Shown here: positions 46,522 through 57,715 of the stretch, piece by piece
Layout of the letters: every line of letters begins with the position of its first letter
Numbering within the stretch: the stretch's first letter is position 1
From: Cinchona pubescens
Taxonomy: Eukaryota; Streptophyta; Magnoliopsida; Gentianales; Rubiaceae
DNA length: 64,000 nt
Direction of reading: 5' to 3'
NCBI GenBank assembly: GCA_025175665.1
Contig: JANKKI010000182.1
Location: forward strand, 2,232,001-2,296,000
Program-made: the position numbers and the translations under genes
The notes under the pieces: model-generated
Databases searched by the model: none
What the model was told of the DNA's origin: nothing
What the model saw: the letters and a program-made list of their open reading frames with translations, nothing else

Positions 46522-46870
46522 ATGGGAAAACATTTTGGTCCTTTATCTTTGGTATGTGCTCCAATTTGGTTCCTTATGTGTCACAATAAACCAATTTCGC
46601 CCCTCAACTTATAAAATGTTGGCTAATGTAGGGCATATGACAAAAAAAAAAGTTGGATAAATTAACTGTGAAGGCCACATGAACATCATGTGGCTTTGAA
46701 ACACAAATGGACGGAGGTTAAAAATCTGAAACTAATATTTCATTAGCCCTAATCACTAAAATAAGCAAAGTGGCAGATAATTGTCATTTTAATTAGTAAA
46801 GTGACCAATTTTGTAAATGTAATAGTTGAGTCACCTAAAACCAAAGTTGGTGATAGTTTGATGATTAATT
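46522..46870. repeat. Fold-back-like repeat with central palindrome
   Basis: A left half starting GGGAAAACATTTTGGTCC leads to GGCCACATGAACATCATGTGGC (arms around two bases, 46673-46694). The right half, read in reverse, starts AGAGAAAATCCTAATTAATC. Both halves have the 'non-coding TIR' wording of plant MULEs but are not copies of each other. This may be two MULE ends joined at the palindrome. Confidence 0.5.
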
Positions 46871-47281
46871 AGGATTTTCTCTAAAAGTATAAACAACTTT
46901 ATGAAATAAAAATGTACTATGAGTAATTATTTAATAGTTAATAATAGTGATGGGTAATTACTCATAGGATTTAATATTTTTAAACCACCATAAAAGAAAA
47001 ACAAAGGAAGATACCATCAAAACAATAAGACCAAGTGTTGTTCTAGCTCTATTAATATACAATTAATATTTCAAATTTGATTGCATCAATTGTAGATATG
47101 ATCAACAAATTTTGCTATAAAAGATAATTTCACAAGTAAATTAACGAAATGTTATTCAAATTTCAATACTTAGCAAAAATGAATATGTTAATTAGATAAA
47201 TTTGGCAAACTGTAAAAAAATATTATGAGAACTAAAAATAGTTCTATCGAATATCAGGAAAGCTACTACTCATAATTTTAA

Positions 47282-48525
47282 GGGAGAATTGAAGTTATGG
47301 TCCCCAAGCTATGGGTAGTGCTCAGAATTGGTCCCAATCTATGAAAAATTGCAGTTTTAGTTCCCAAACTATCAATTATGCATGAAAATAGGACAAATGA
47401 CAGAACAGTCCAAATCTTTAACACTATATTTTTGTCATGTTCATTATGCATGGTTATTACCTCCAAAAGGTTTTGTCAAAGTTCATGCGTTTATGTGCGA
47501 AATTGGTCCCCAATCTTTATGAATTTTTGCTAAATTGGTCCCTATTTTGAGATAGTTTGCCAGATTATAAATGACTTAAATAAATGTCATTTAATCCACA
47601 TATTAAATAGTACAATAACATCTTAATACGAATGCCTTCTGGTTCATTATTTGAGCTTTATTACTGTTAAAAAAATTCAAAAGAGAAGGGAAATAAAAAA
47701 GAGGTTAATGACTATATAATGGACTTATACAATGATATCAATTAAGTAAAATAAGAGCTGCTTTCTAATGGGTAATTGGCTTAAACTTAGTTTAATTTAC
47801 AAATCACATTCACAACCAATATAGGTGCTTTGTATCAGAAGAAGATAACTGTTGCCACCCCCAAATCACAATGAATTACAATTGTAGGATTGCATGAAGG
47901 TCAAAATCAAAATTCTTTTATAAGTGCTTGAGTGAATAAAGGGGAATTAATTGATTTTTATCATTAGAAACGATATAAAATAAAGAAATTAGAACATACA
48001 GTAGAGGAAAGGTATAAAAAACAAGAGAAATGCAAGAGTCATAATTTTGGATGACTTCTTTGAGAGGTTTTTAAGAATCCCTGCTCTAAGTACAAACGGG
48101 TTGAAAAATGTCTTGATTACCATGGAATTAGTCTTGGGTGGCCAATTATGGTACAAATATATTCTGGTTCATTTTTTTGGTATTATTAATAGTTGAATTG
48201 TATTAAGATGTTGTTGTACTGTTTAATATATAAATTGGATGATGTTTGTTTAAGTTATTTATGATTTGGCAAAAACCATCCTAGAATGAGGACTTGTTTA
48301 ACTAAAATTCATAAAGATTGGGGACCAATTTCACACACAATCGATAAACTTTGATAAAACCTTGTGCACATGGCCAAAACCGTTAGGTATTTGGATTATT
48401 CTGTCATTTGTCCTATTTTCGTGCATAATTGATAGTTAATGGGAACCAAAATCACAATTTTACATAGATTTGGGACCAATTTTGAAGATTACCCATAGTT
48501 TGAGGACTAAAACGACAATTCTCCC
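47282..48525. mobile_element. Mutator-type MITE with >300-bp TIRs and perfect 9-bp TSD
   Basis: The left arm (about 47282-47632) and right arm (about 48196-48525) are inverted copies over more than 300 bases. For example, the left has 'CAATTATGCATGAAAATAGGACAAATGACAGAA', mirrored in the right near 48409-48436. Terminal sequence is GGGAGAATTG. The 9-mer TAATTTTAA flanks both sides exactly (47273-47281 and 48526-48534), the Mutator-superfamily target size. The unique middle (about 47633-48195) has no transposase and no protein I can name. Confidence 0.92.
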
Positions 48526-48534
48526 TAATTTTAA

Positions 48535-48999
48535 TTAGTAGTAGTACTTTTAAACGCCAAAAGAATTATTTTTAGAAATGAAACTAGTGGATTCAAATGG
48601 TAAATGGTAGTAACTCATTATTTGAATAATATACGCGTGGTACTATATTATTGTATATAACTATCTAGATTGTTTGTTTAGAGCAGAAAATTAGATAAAT
48701 AATAAAAAAAATGAAATGTTGTTAATTGTAGGAGTTTGTACAAAAATTACAAATAGCATGATGTTTTCATACCTAACTTAAATAGAAAAATATTTTAAAG
48801 TAAATTCAAACATAGAAAATTTAAAAAAAAATGATTTTTTTTTTTCAAAAGTTTTGCCTTGAAAGAAAAATTTTGAACCAAATAATAAAACATAATATAT
48901 AAGGTAAAGAGAGCAATAGAATGCTTGAAGTTTAGTGTTAACTCACTCTAAAGGAGAGTTATTTACATGCATTTTAACTTTGCTTTTAATTGATTTCCA
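48535..48999. other. AT-rich spacer
   Basis: A short AT-rich stretch between the MITE and the first gypsy LTR, with poly(A)/poly(T) runs near 48822-48844. No gene. Confidence 0.5.
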
Positions 49000-50301
49000 A
49001 AGGTTTGTATTTAATAAGTAAGGGTAATTTGGTTATTATAGGAGTTTTGTCCAAAATATTGGTTTAAGTTTTATACTGTATAAATGCACTTGTTTACGTG
49101 TTTAAATGTGCTTTAGAAGGTTTGGCATCAATTGGAGGTCATGTGGGACAAAAATAGAGCGAAGCCGAGGCACTACTAGTAGAGAGTAGGGGTGCCCAGT
49201 AGCTCTAAGCCGTGCCTAGGGCCTAGAGGCTGGGTGAAGTCACACAGACTAGTCCTGAGCAATGCCCAACAACACCCCAATAGCGTGGTTTTGATGAGTT
49301 TTAGTTGTCATGGGGGTATTTTCGCCCGTGCCTTTATGAAACCCTACAAAGCACTATAAAACATTTTAGGGTCATTTTTAACATAGAGTAGAGTTGTTTA
49401 GGCCATAAAAAAGTACGCAACTCTGACCAATCTTCTGGAGATGGATCATCAAGATATAAGGAGCGAAGAATGTAGCTGACGACTAGTTTTTCTTCTCTTT
49501 ATTCTCCTTTATGTTCTTGAATTCTAGGATGATTGTAAAACATTATTTTGATGAATTTATGACCACGAATATGCAGTAATTCAGTACTAGAGTTTTATTC
49601 CAAATTTACCATGAAGATTGTTTGTTAAGATTTTAATTATTCTATTCAATTTATCATGTTTGTTTTCTTATTTGAATTGTTCTTAATGCCTCTAGATGCT
49701 TGATCACCCTCTAGAGTGATTTGTAAACCTGATTTTGATTCAAGAGATGATACCTAGGGTTAGGACGGGTTCAAATAACCTTTGTTTGGAATATTTGATC
49801 ATAGATTGAACCAATTCGTGAGTACGATAGAAATATGCATATTCATCTTAAGCAATCAAAATAGGGTTCATTAGTATGCACTAATCATATCTCTAATTCA
49901 CATAGAAATATAGTGTGTTGGTTGGGATTAGTAGATTTGTAGAGTTTAACAAAAAGGCATGTGATTACATTAAATCCTAGATTAGTAGCAGCATGAGGAA
50001 TTGAGAGAACAACAAATTGAAGTATTCAATTAGATTGGTAAAGAAAGAATAAAACCTAAAATTTTAATCATTTGAATTTCATCCTTTTTGCGTAGTTGAT
50101 TCATTACTTATTTGTTTGCTTTTATTATCATTTATATTACTGTGTGTTTGAATAGAAAATTGCACGTGTCACTCTGGTACTTAGCAACTTGTCTGTCAAC
50201 TTAGTCCTCATGGAAACAAAATCTACTTACTACTATATTACTTGTTCGATACGTATATTTGTATAAAGTCAATGTATATAAACACCACCTGCATGAGCGC
50301 A
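49000..50301 (+). repeat. Plus-strand gypsy (Athila-like) LTR A
   Basis: An LTR-like region ending ATGAGCGCA at 50301, just before a primer-binding-site-like sequence. It contains a TATA-like TATAAAAC (49355-49362) and a U5-like region with 'CTTAGTCCTCATGGAAACAAAATCTACTTAC' style wording (50199-50229). The start is not defined; 49000 is approximate. No partner copy on this strand was found in the window. Confidence 0.55.
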
Positions 50302-50305
50302 TATG

Positions 50306-50326
50306 TTTTTGGTACCGTTGTCGGGA
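50306..50326 (+). promoter_or_regulatory. Primer-binding site, Athila type
   Basis: TTTTTGGTACCGTTGTCGGGA closely resembles the TTTTTGGCGCCGTTGCCGGGGA motif that follows the 5' LTR of Athila-like and related gypsy elements. It differs by two C-to-T-type changes and one lost G. Confidence 0.75.
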
Positions 50327-50811
50327 ACTTTATTCTTGACAACATGTTTTCTTTTATTAATACTAGATTAAGCATTCAATTTCTGGTTTAAACATTAATT
50401 CTTTTGTTTATGATTTGCAAGGTTTTTCATCAAGTTTTGCCCAGCAGGGTGAAAGGAAAATTGCTCCTTCTTCCTTTATACCTTGAGATCAAATATACAT
50501 GATAACCCTAGGAAACTAGGGTTTTTCATGGCCAAATTTGTATGTTTTTGTCACAGTGTTGAGCAATTTTAGTTTTTATGTATGTGTTTATGTGCATTCT
50601 TAGTTTTATTTGATGTGTGTTTTAGAGTTTAATTAGTACTACTTAGGTTATACTTATATATGTTTGTGTTTAGGTTTATACTTAGGGTTTTAGTCTAATT
50701 CTTTCTAGGATTAGAGTTTTGTGTGTGCTTGCTATTGATTAATTTTTTTGAATGTTTGAGCTCACTTTAATTACTATTTATGTGTTTAAATACTCCAAAA
50801 TTTTGGTAGAA
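50327..50811 (+). mobile_element. Leader remnant of element A
   Basis: Sequence downstream of the primer site, T/G-rich, with broken reading frames and no identifiable protein. It ends where the minus-strand LTR begins at about 50812, so the rest of element A was interrupted or lost. Confidence 0.45.
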
Positions 50812-52450
50812 TGCAGTCGTAGGCACCCAAAATTAAACAACTCTCAATAATAATGTAGTAGTGGTGAGTCAAGTTCATCCCACAGATAACGGAATTTATT
50901 GTTGTGCTAAATGGAAAAAGGGGAGGGGGGGTTTCTTGAATGCTTTTGAACTAAAAACAAAAACAATGAAGTAAAATTAAAGAGAATTCAATTAAGAAGA
51001 ATCTTGGTTTTGGTCATATCCACTATGAAAATTTTACTAGTCGATCATTGACACACAAGCTAATTCAATTTCCATATCAAGCACTAATTGAAGAATTAGC
51101 CCGAATACCAATTCAAAGTTGATTCTTATTTCTTTCTAAAGTTGGTTAGTTTTCAACTCGCGATCCAATTAACCCTAACTATTAATTTAATTCAGACACG
51201 CGCCAAAGATTAATTAATATAAGCATTAAAATCAACAAGAACATTTAGTCTAATTAAACATAAACACACGCGGTTATGCCAATTAGTTGATTATTCTCCC
51301 TAAATTCAATAATACTAATTGAGCAATTATCAAATTCAGTTGCTTCACAGATTGAATTAAGCACACGATTAAAACAATCTAGCAGGAGATTAATTCTAAA
51401 ACTTAATTATTCTGCAGCAATAATAAGTTAAAAAGAACAATCATAAAATTAATCACACAAAAATAATCAATACTGATATTGACATATAGTTGATTAAATT
51501 CAAGAACAAAGAGTCTCACAACATAGCATTGACTATGGCTTCAAATCTCTCAACCAAGAAAAGGTTTTTAGGCACTAAGTGCCATAGAAGAATGAACAAG
51601 AAATTTTCTACTAAAAATCCTAGATAAAACTAGAAAATAAAGTGTTGATGCTTTTCTCTCACCCTAAATGGGGTATTTATAATGAGTACTTAGGGTAACA
51701 ATTGAGATCTACGGACAAGAATGTGAAATTGGCTGAAAAAGAGTCCAATTGGGCGAAGAGATCTGTCAAAAACCCAAAAATACGCAATACTGCTGTTTCG
51801 GGTGCATATGCTACCTATTTTGGGCGCATATGCGCCCTAGGCAGAGGTGGAACTTTCCCTTCTGGACTCAGCGCACATGCACTGCACATCCCCAGCGCAT
51901 GTGCGCTGGGCTTCGCCTTCGGCTATGATTTTGGCCTTGATGAAGACTAAATTTGGCAAAACTCAAAACTCAAAATTTGTATCTATATGCTCTCTTAAAT
52001 TTCCAAAACATCTTAAATCATCTCAATTGGAACTCAGATAAGAAATTTATGCTGAATCTACCAAACTGTATCAGAATTGCTCCTTGCAGGTGCACATTTT
52101 CCAACTTTGCAATTTTAAACAAGATGCCTATAGAATCCTGTGAAACTCAAAACATGAAAGTTGTAGAAATATTCAGTATCTTTCCAAATAATCCAAAATC
52201 ATCTCAATCGGAGCTTGGACTTGAAAGTTATTCTTGAAATGAAACAACATCCAAAATGACTTCATACTCATGCATGTTCCGTCCTTAGCATTTTCTTTCA
52301 TATTTTCCATCTTTTTCAGCTCTTTTTTCACTTTAACCCTACAAAAACTAAGAATAACCAAAATAAGCTCAATAATAACTCAAATATTGCTTACAATACA
52401 TAAAAATGTGGTAAATGACCCATAAAATATATCACAATTATGAACTTATC
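50812..52450 (-). repeat. Minus-strand LTR (solo-like)
   Basis: Read on minus it starts TGATAAGTTCATAATTG (52450 downward), has a TATA box (TTATAAAT, 51682-51675), and ends ...TACGACTGCA (50812). Its U3 shares wording with the LTR at 56643-57700 (for example AAAGTTGTAGA, CATCTCAATCGGAG/CACCTCAATTGGAG, GTAAATGA.CCATAAAATAT). No internal region adjoins it, so it looks like a solo LTR. No matching 5-bp duplication was found at the chosen ends. It contains a perfect 16-bp palindrome GGGCGCATATGCGCCC at 51822-51837. Confidence 0.65.
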
Positions 52451-53760
52451 ATCAACCTACACTAATGTGTTTTTATATTGGTTTAGGGTTTTGGAGGTCG
52501 TGGAGCAAAATCAGATGCTATGTGGAGAAAAAGATGGACAAAATAGCACGGGAGCATAGCTACCAGACAGCTCACCGATGGCGAGCTTCCCATGCCTAGT
52601 GAGCTCGATGCTGATGAGCTCATCTAGAAGGTAGCTCGCCGGTGGCAAGCTTCACCCAAGAAGTGGGTTTTAGCCATTTTGAGCCTTTTTCAAGGGCATT
52701 TGTTTTCTTTTGCCCCAACCACTAAACCTACTATCAATATACATTTTTGGGGCTGAAATGGAAGCCACCACCTTGTTTTTCTTATTCTTTATTCCTTCCC
52801 ACTTGGGGAGGAATTTTAGTTCTTCTTCTATTTTCAATCCTAGATTAGTTTTCTACCTTGTCTAACTTTGTTCTCAAACTTTGCAAGTCTTTCATTTATG
52901 TTTAATGTACTTCATTTCTTTGAATTCCATTGTTTTTTCAACTTGATTTGCCCTTATTTATTGCTTCCATCTACTAGCTTTCAATGCATCTTTTCAGGCA
53001 CTTTACTAGTTTTCTTGCTTAGTTCCTTTAATTGCTTTCCCATTCCTTTAATTGCTTTCTTGTCTTTAAATATGTTCTAATTTAGCATGGGTTAGGATAG
53101 TGTGTTGCCAGTTTCTAATGTGTAGATGTTAATAAGTTGATTAGGTGGTAAATAGACTAATTAGACAATATTAATGGACTTAAGGTTTTATTAGGAAAAT
53201 TAGCTACTTCTTTAGTTAATTTTGATTAATTGAGGGGATATGGGAATCTATCCTCCATTATAGGATTAAATGAGAAAATATGGGAATTGAATCTCTATTA
53301 TAGACCCAGATTAATGTTAGATTAGGATTAGAATTAGATCTTGGCAGACTAATTTACCTCGTTGTTTGCTAGATTTCCATAGGTAAATAATCAAGTTTGG
53401 TTAGCTTAAAGAGTAGGAGGAGTCGACACTTAGGTCAATTAAATTGATAGACTTAAATTACCAAGGGATCATAATTAGGTTACAAATGAGAATCAACCTC
53501 TACTAAACTAATTTGACACATAAGTACACTTGATTGACCTAATAAACTAAAATCAGGAAAATTGGCCGGCATAAACTCTAACCCCTATTTTTTTTTTCAT
53601 TTTTTAGTGTAAAATCTAGTTTAGTTAAACTCTTTTTATTTAATGAAACCTTAAAATAGTATTCCAATTAAATAATTGATATTTGCATAACGTTCCTCGT
53701 GAAAATGAACTCTACTTTTACTAGCTACTCTTTGATACCATATACTTGTGTGTTTTTCAT
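52451..53760 (+). repeat. Plus-strand gypsy LTR B
   Basis: LTR-like sequence with a U5-like tail 'CATAACGTTCCTCGTGAAAATGAACTC' and 'GATACCATATACTTGTGTG' (53688-53754), the usual pattern just before the primer site in Athila-like LTRs. The leader 'CATCTAGTTAAAGTTAGTT' follows directly, and the expected GGCGCCGTTGCCGGG site is absent. The left limit is uncertain. Confidence 0.5.
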
Positions 53761-53839
53761 CTAGTTAAAGTTAGTTGATTTAGGTATTTTATTTATAACT
53801 AGATGTTTGTGTCTCTTTAGATCCAAGAACGACTAGCAA

Positions 53840-55420
53840 ACTATGGAAGAAGCTAGGTGAGGTTTCCAGCTTGTCATAGAAATGGCTAACGATAATAATC
53901 CTATTAATCCGGTCATATAAATATCGCCAAACCAGGCTGATCCAAGGTTGGGGACTTTATCCTACCCACTGTAACAGTCTTCAATTGAGCATATTAAAGT
54001 TGTCAATTGGGCAAATATATCATTTTGAGCTTAAGCAACAGATCATCCAGATGATATAGTTATCTGCCATGTTTGGTAGGTTGCCAAATGATGACCCCAA
54101 TGTTCATATTTTCAACTTCTTGGAGATTTGTGATACTTTTTGGCACAATGGTGTGTTTGATGATGCTATAAGGCTAAGCCTTTTCCCATTTCATTCTGGA
54201 TAAAGCCAAATCCTGGTCAATTTCTCAAGTTCTAGGTTCTAACTACCTAGAATGATTTGACACAGAAGTTCTAGACAAAATTCTTTCATCATCAAAGATG
54301 ACAAAGTTAAGGAATGACATCACTTCTTTTGTGCAACATGATAATGAGCAACTGTTCAAAGTATAGGAAAGATTTAAGGACCTACTAATGTTGTGTGCAC
54401 ATCATGGCCATACAAATTGGCTTCAGATTTAGACTTTTACAAATGGTTGCAAGGGCCAACTGGAACCATAATTGATGAGTAGTCGGGGAAGCCATCTTGA
54501 GTAAGTCATATGCTAAGATAGTTCAAACATATGTTAGAAGACATGTCCTCAAATAACTATCAGTGGTCAAATGAGAGGGCAACACCAAGGTGTACAACTG
54601 GGTTTTATGAGGTTGATACTCTTATAGCCTTGACAGCACATGTAGCAGCCTTGTTCAAGAGGATAGAGGGCATGAGTATCTATGGTAGGCAATTTCAGAG
54701 TCTATTTGTGTCTTGTGATTTATGCCAGGAAGAATATTATACATATCAATGCCCAAATAACCATGAGTTTGTGAATTACACGGGCAACTATAAAAGGAAC
54801 CAAGTCAATCCCTACTTCAACACATACAATCCTAGTTGGAAGAATTGTCTGAACTTCTCGTGGAACAACAACCAGTAGGTTAGATCTTCATCATCTATGA
54901 GACCACTAGTACCACTAGTTCCACTAGGATTCCAAAATCAAATTAGACAGCCACAATTGGAGCAAGAGAAAAAGAATAGTGTGAAGGATCTACTTAGGTA
55001 ACACGTGGCCAAGAAAGATGCAACACTTCGACCATGGGAATGCCTTAGAAAAGGTACACCACATCCATTCAGAACCTTGAGAGTCAAATGGACGTCAATT
55101 CTATCAATAATAGGCCCAAGAAACTTCTCCGAGTGGCACTGAGGCAAACCTACATAGAGAAGGGAAGAAGCTTTACTAAGCAGTGACACTTTGAAGCGGT
55201 CGAGAATTGGGGCTCAAGGATGACAATGTCAAGGAAGAGAATTCCAAAGTGACTACTAGGGAAGAGGATGTCATGCCAAAATTGGTTGCATATGAAAATA
55301 AATTGAATGATGAAGTAGTACTTCCAAAGGTGCCATATCCTCAAAGGTTGAAAAAGCAAAAGTAAGATGGGCAGTTTAGAAAATTCTTATAAGTCTTCAA
55401 GAAACTTAACATAAACATCC
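53840..55420 (+). pseudogene. Athila-like gag remnant
   Basis: Plus-strand gag text across frames: ANDNNPINPV (about 53885), then SFWIKPNP, NDLTQKF, TKFFHHQR, LRNDI (54195-54315), YKDLL/HHG, then an open stretch 54531-54878. That stretch has MLEDMSSNNYQWSNER and ends with NPYFNTYNPSWKNCLNFSWN, the repeat-rich C-terminal signature of Athila gag. Early stops make it dead. It is cut near 55430 by the next minus-strand LTR. Confidence 0.75.
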
Positions 55421-55466
55421 TGTTGATACATTAAATATTCAATTAAAAACTTTATAAACACCTGAC

Positions 55467-56642
55467 TGTGCTATTAACTAGATAACGCACCGCAAGTATA
55501 CGAGATCAAATAGTATATAATGGAAGTAGGGGTCGAACCCACAACCAATAGAGGATTGGTTTAGCAAGTATTGGTTATTTGGTTGAACACTATTTGAAGA
55601 ATCGACAATAGGAAAAAGAGTTGAATGAACTAGAAATAAAGACATTAACTAGTGAAAACAATGGATTAGGGTTAAGAGTATCCAATTTCATGTTTTGATT
55701 AATTCATTTAATTAATTGGTCTAATTATAATGCATGGAAGTTTAATTTCCATTTGTCAATTCAACCCCAAAACCTTCAGTGATTGAACCCATCAAATTAA
55801 CTAACTAGGGGTCGAGATCTCTCTATCTTGATTGAATTAATTTGAGTATTATTTATATGGAATTCTCTTGTGAACAAATTAATTAATACTGTCACCTTGA
55901 TCTCAGATTAATTAATCAAATAACCTAATACGAGTCTATAACAGAGGGTCAATTACCATATCACCTCAGCCAACCTAACCAAAACTAAAGTTGGCCACCC
56001 TTTAGAATTGTCAAATTGTGTTAATTATTTCCCAAATCTTATGATTATTCCACGATATTGCTAATCAAATTAATTATTATCCAATTGAATTGGCATCATC
56101 TAGTCTTAATCCATGACAAATAAGAACATAATTGAGAATAAAAACACAAAAGAAAACTTTAAAAGCATGTAAACGAATCTAAATATTAATCTATGAAAGA
56201 AATTAAAGAAAACGGTGATTGAAGGAGCAATAAAACTAAAATTAAATTTCAAAATAAACATCTCAAAAGGTTAGAGAAGGCTTCTCTAATGAAGAATAGA
56301 AAGTTTTCAGTCCAAGGTTGTCAATCTTAAACCTCCTCTTCAACACTTATTGAAAAAGTGATAAAACCCTAGTGTAATTTGCAGTTCCCAAGGGAGAAAA
56401 TGAATAAGAATGTTTTTTCAGGTCCTAAAGACCATTATTTATAGTTTCTAAGAGTTACAAAGTGTAAGGGTTTGTAGAAGCTTCGAAACGTAAATTACGG
56501 TGCCAAAAGGGGTACATAGGACTCTAAAAATCATCAAAATCACATAATAGCCTGCCCAAATCTTTGTATTGTTCGGGTAAATATTGATTAGGCAATTCAA
56601 TTAACCAACAAGTAATAATTAAGCCTTAATAACCCTAATCAA
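55467..56642 (-). repeat. Minus-strand LTR, interrupted by the Athila-like element
   Basis: On plus it opens TGACTGTGCTATTAAC, then 'ACGCACCGCAAGTATACGAGATC' and 'GGGGTCGAACCCACA', the U5 wording of this LTR group reversed. A TATA box on minus (CTATAAATA) lies at 56444-56436. The U3 end is missing: the sequence is cut at 56642 by the next element, so the remainder should lie right of the window. Confidence 0.6.
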
Positions 56643-57700
56643 TGCTTACACGTGCTCGCAAGGATACGAGATATGTTTGTAGATTGGGTGAGTAAGGATT
56701 ATTTGGACAAGTACTATTGGACAAGTAACAAATCTTTATACTAATTAGACAAATTATAGCAAGATTTTGTTCTACCTAACTAATGTAAATCTAATCACTA
56801 AGAAAATAAGAACAATCACCAAAACTAATTAAAACTTAAGAAAGCAATAAAATTTTAAGAAAGCAAACTTAAATTAATGAACTAGAAAAGTAAACGTAGG
56901 AAGATTAAATTAAAACTAAGAACTAGAATTAAATTGAATTTAAATGAAGAAAGAAAGCTCAATAGCGCAGTCGGAACGAGAGTTGTTGAAGCTTGAAGTC
57001 TTGAACAAGAAGAATAATACCCTAGTCTAGTGATTTTCTATTTTAAGGTCTAATCTAACTAATGGTTACCTACGTAGCTTCAACTCCTCATACAATGAGG
57101 TATTTATAGGGGATATATTATGGTTTAGCCCCCTAGATGATAGAAATACAACAAAATTCGTAAATAGTCCAATCAGGTAGAGAAAACTTTAAAAACAAGT
57201 AATTGCTACACGTCATGCGCATATGTGCACAATTTCCTGGCACATGCGGGTAAGATGGAACTTCAGAAATTTTGCTCTCTGGAAGTTGTGCTCATGCGCA
57301 GGCCTCGAGTTGCGCTTGTGTGCAACTCCCATTATGCCTATTTTAATTTTCATCTCAATTTTGACCTTGATGTTGGTGGAATTTCAAAAGACTCAGAATA
57401 TAAAAGTTGTAGATCTCTTTCTTAGCTTTCCAATGCATCTTGAATCACCTCAATTGGAGATTCAGCAAGAAAGTTATGATCAAAATGCCAAATAGTATCC
57501 AAATTCGCTCCTCGCCAGTGTACGTTTCTCATCCTTTTCGTTTTTCTCCAAATTTTTGGTCTTTTTGGCTTCTTGTTTCATTCCTGACCTTCACAAATTA
57601 AAATAAATCAATTAATCTCATAATTCACTCAAATATTTCTCGCATTACACTGAAACTAGGGTAAATGATACATAAAATATACGATATTTGTGAGCTTACA
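56643..57700 (-). repeat. Athila-like 3' LTR
   Basis: Ends are well defined: on minus it begins TGTAAGCTC and finishes TGTAAGCA, giving short inverted ends TGTAAGC/GCTTACA on plus (56643-56650 and 57694-57700). A TATA box on minus (TATAAATA) is at 57108-57101. A polypurine tract directly adjoins it. Length 1058 bases. Confidence 0.8.
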
Positions 57701-57715
57701 AAATACCCCAAACTT
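57701..57715 (-). promoter_or_regulatory. Polypurine tract of Athila-like element
   Basis: On minus AAGTTTGGGGTATTT lies immediately before the 3' LTR, preceded by GCTCGAGGACGATCAAAAGTT, the standard context in this family. It would prime plus-strand DNA synthesis. Confidence 0.65.
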
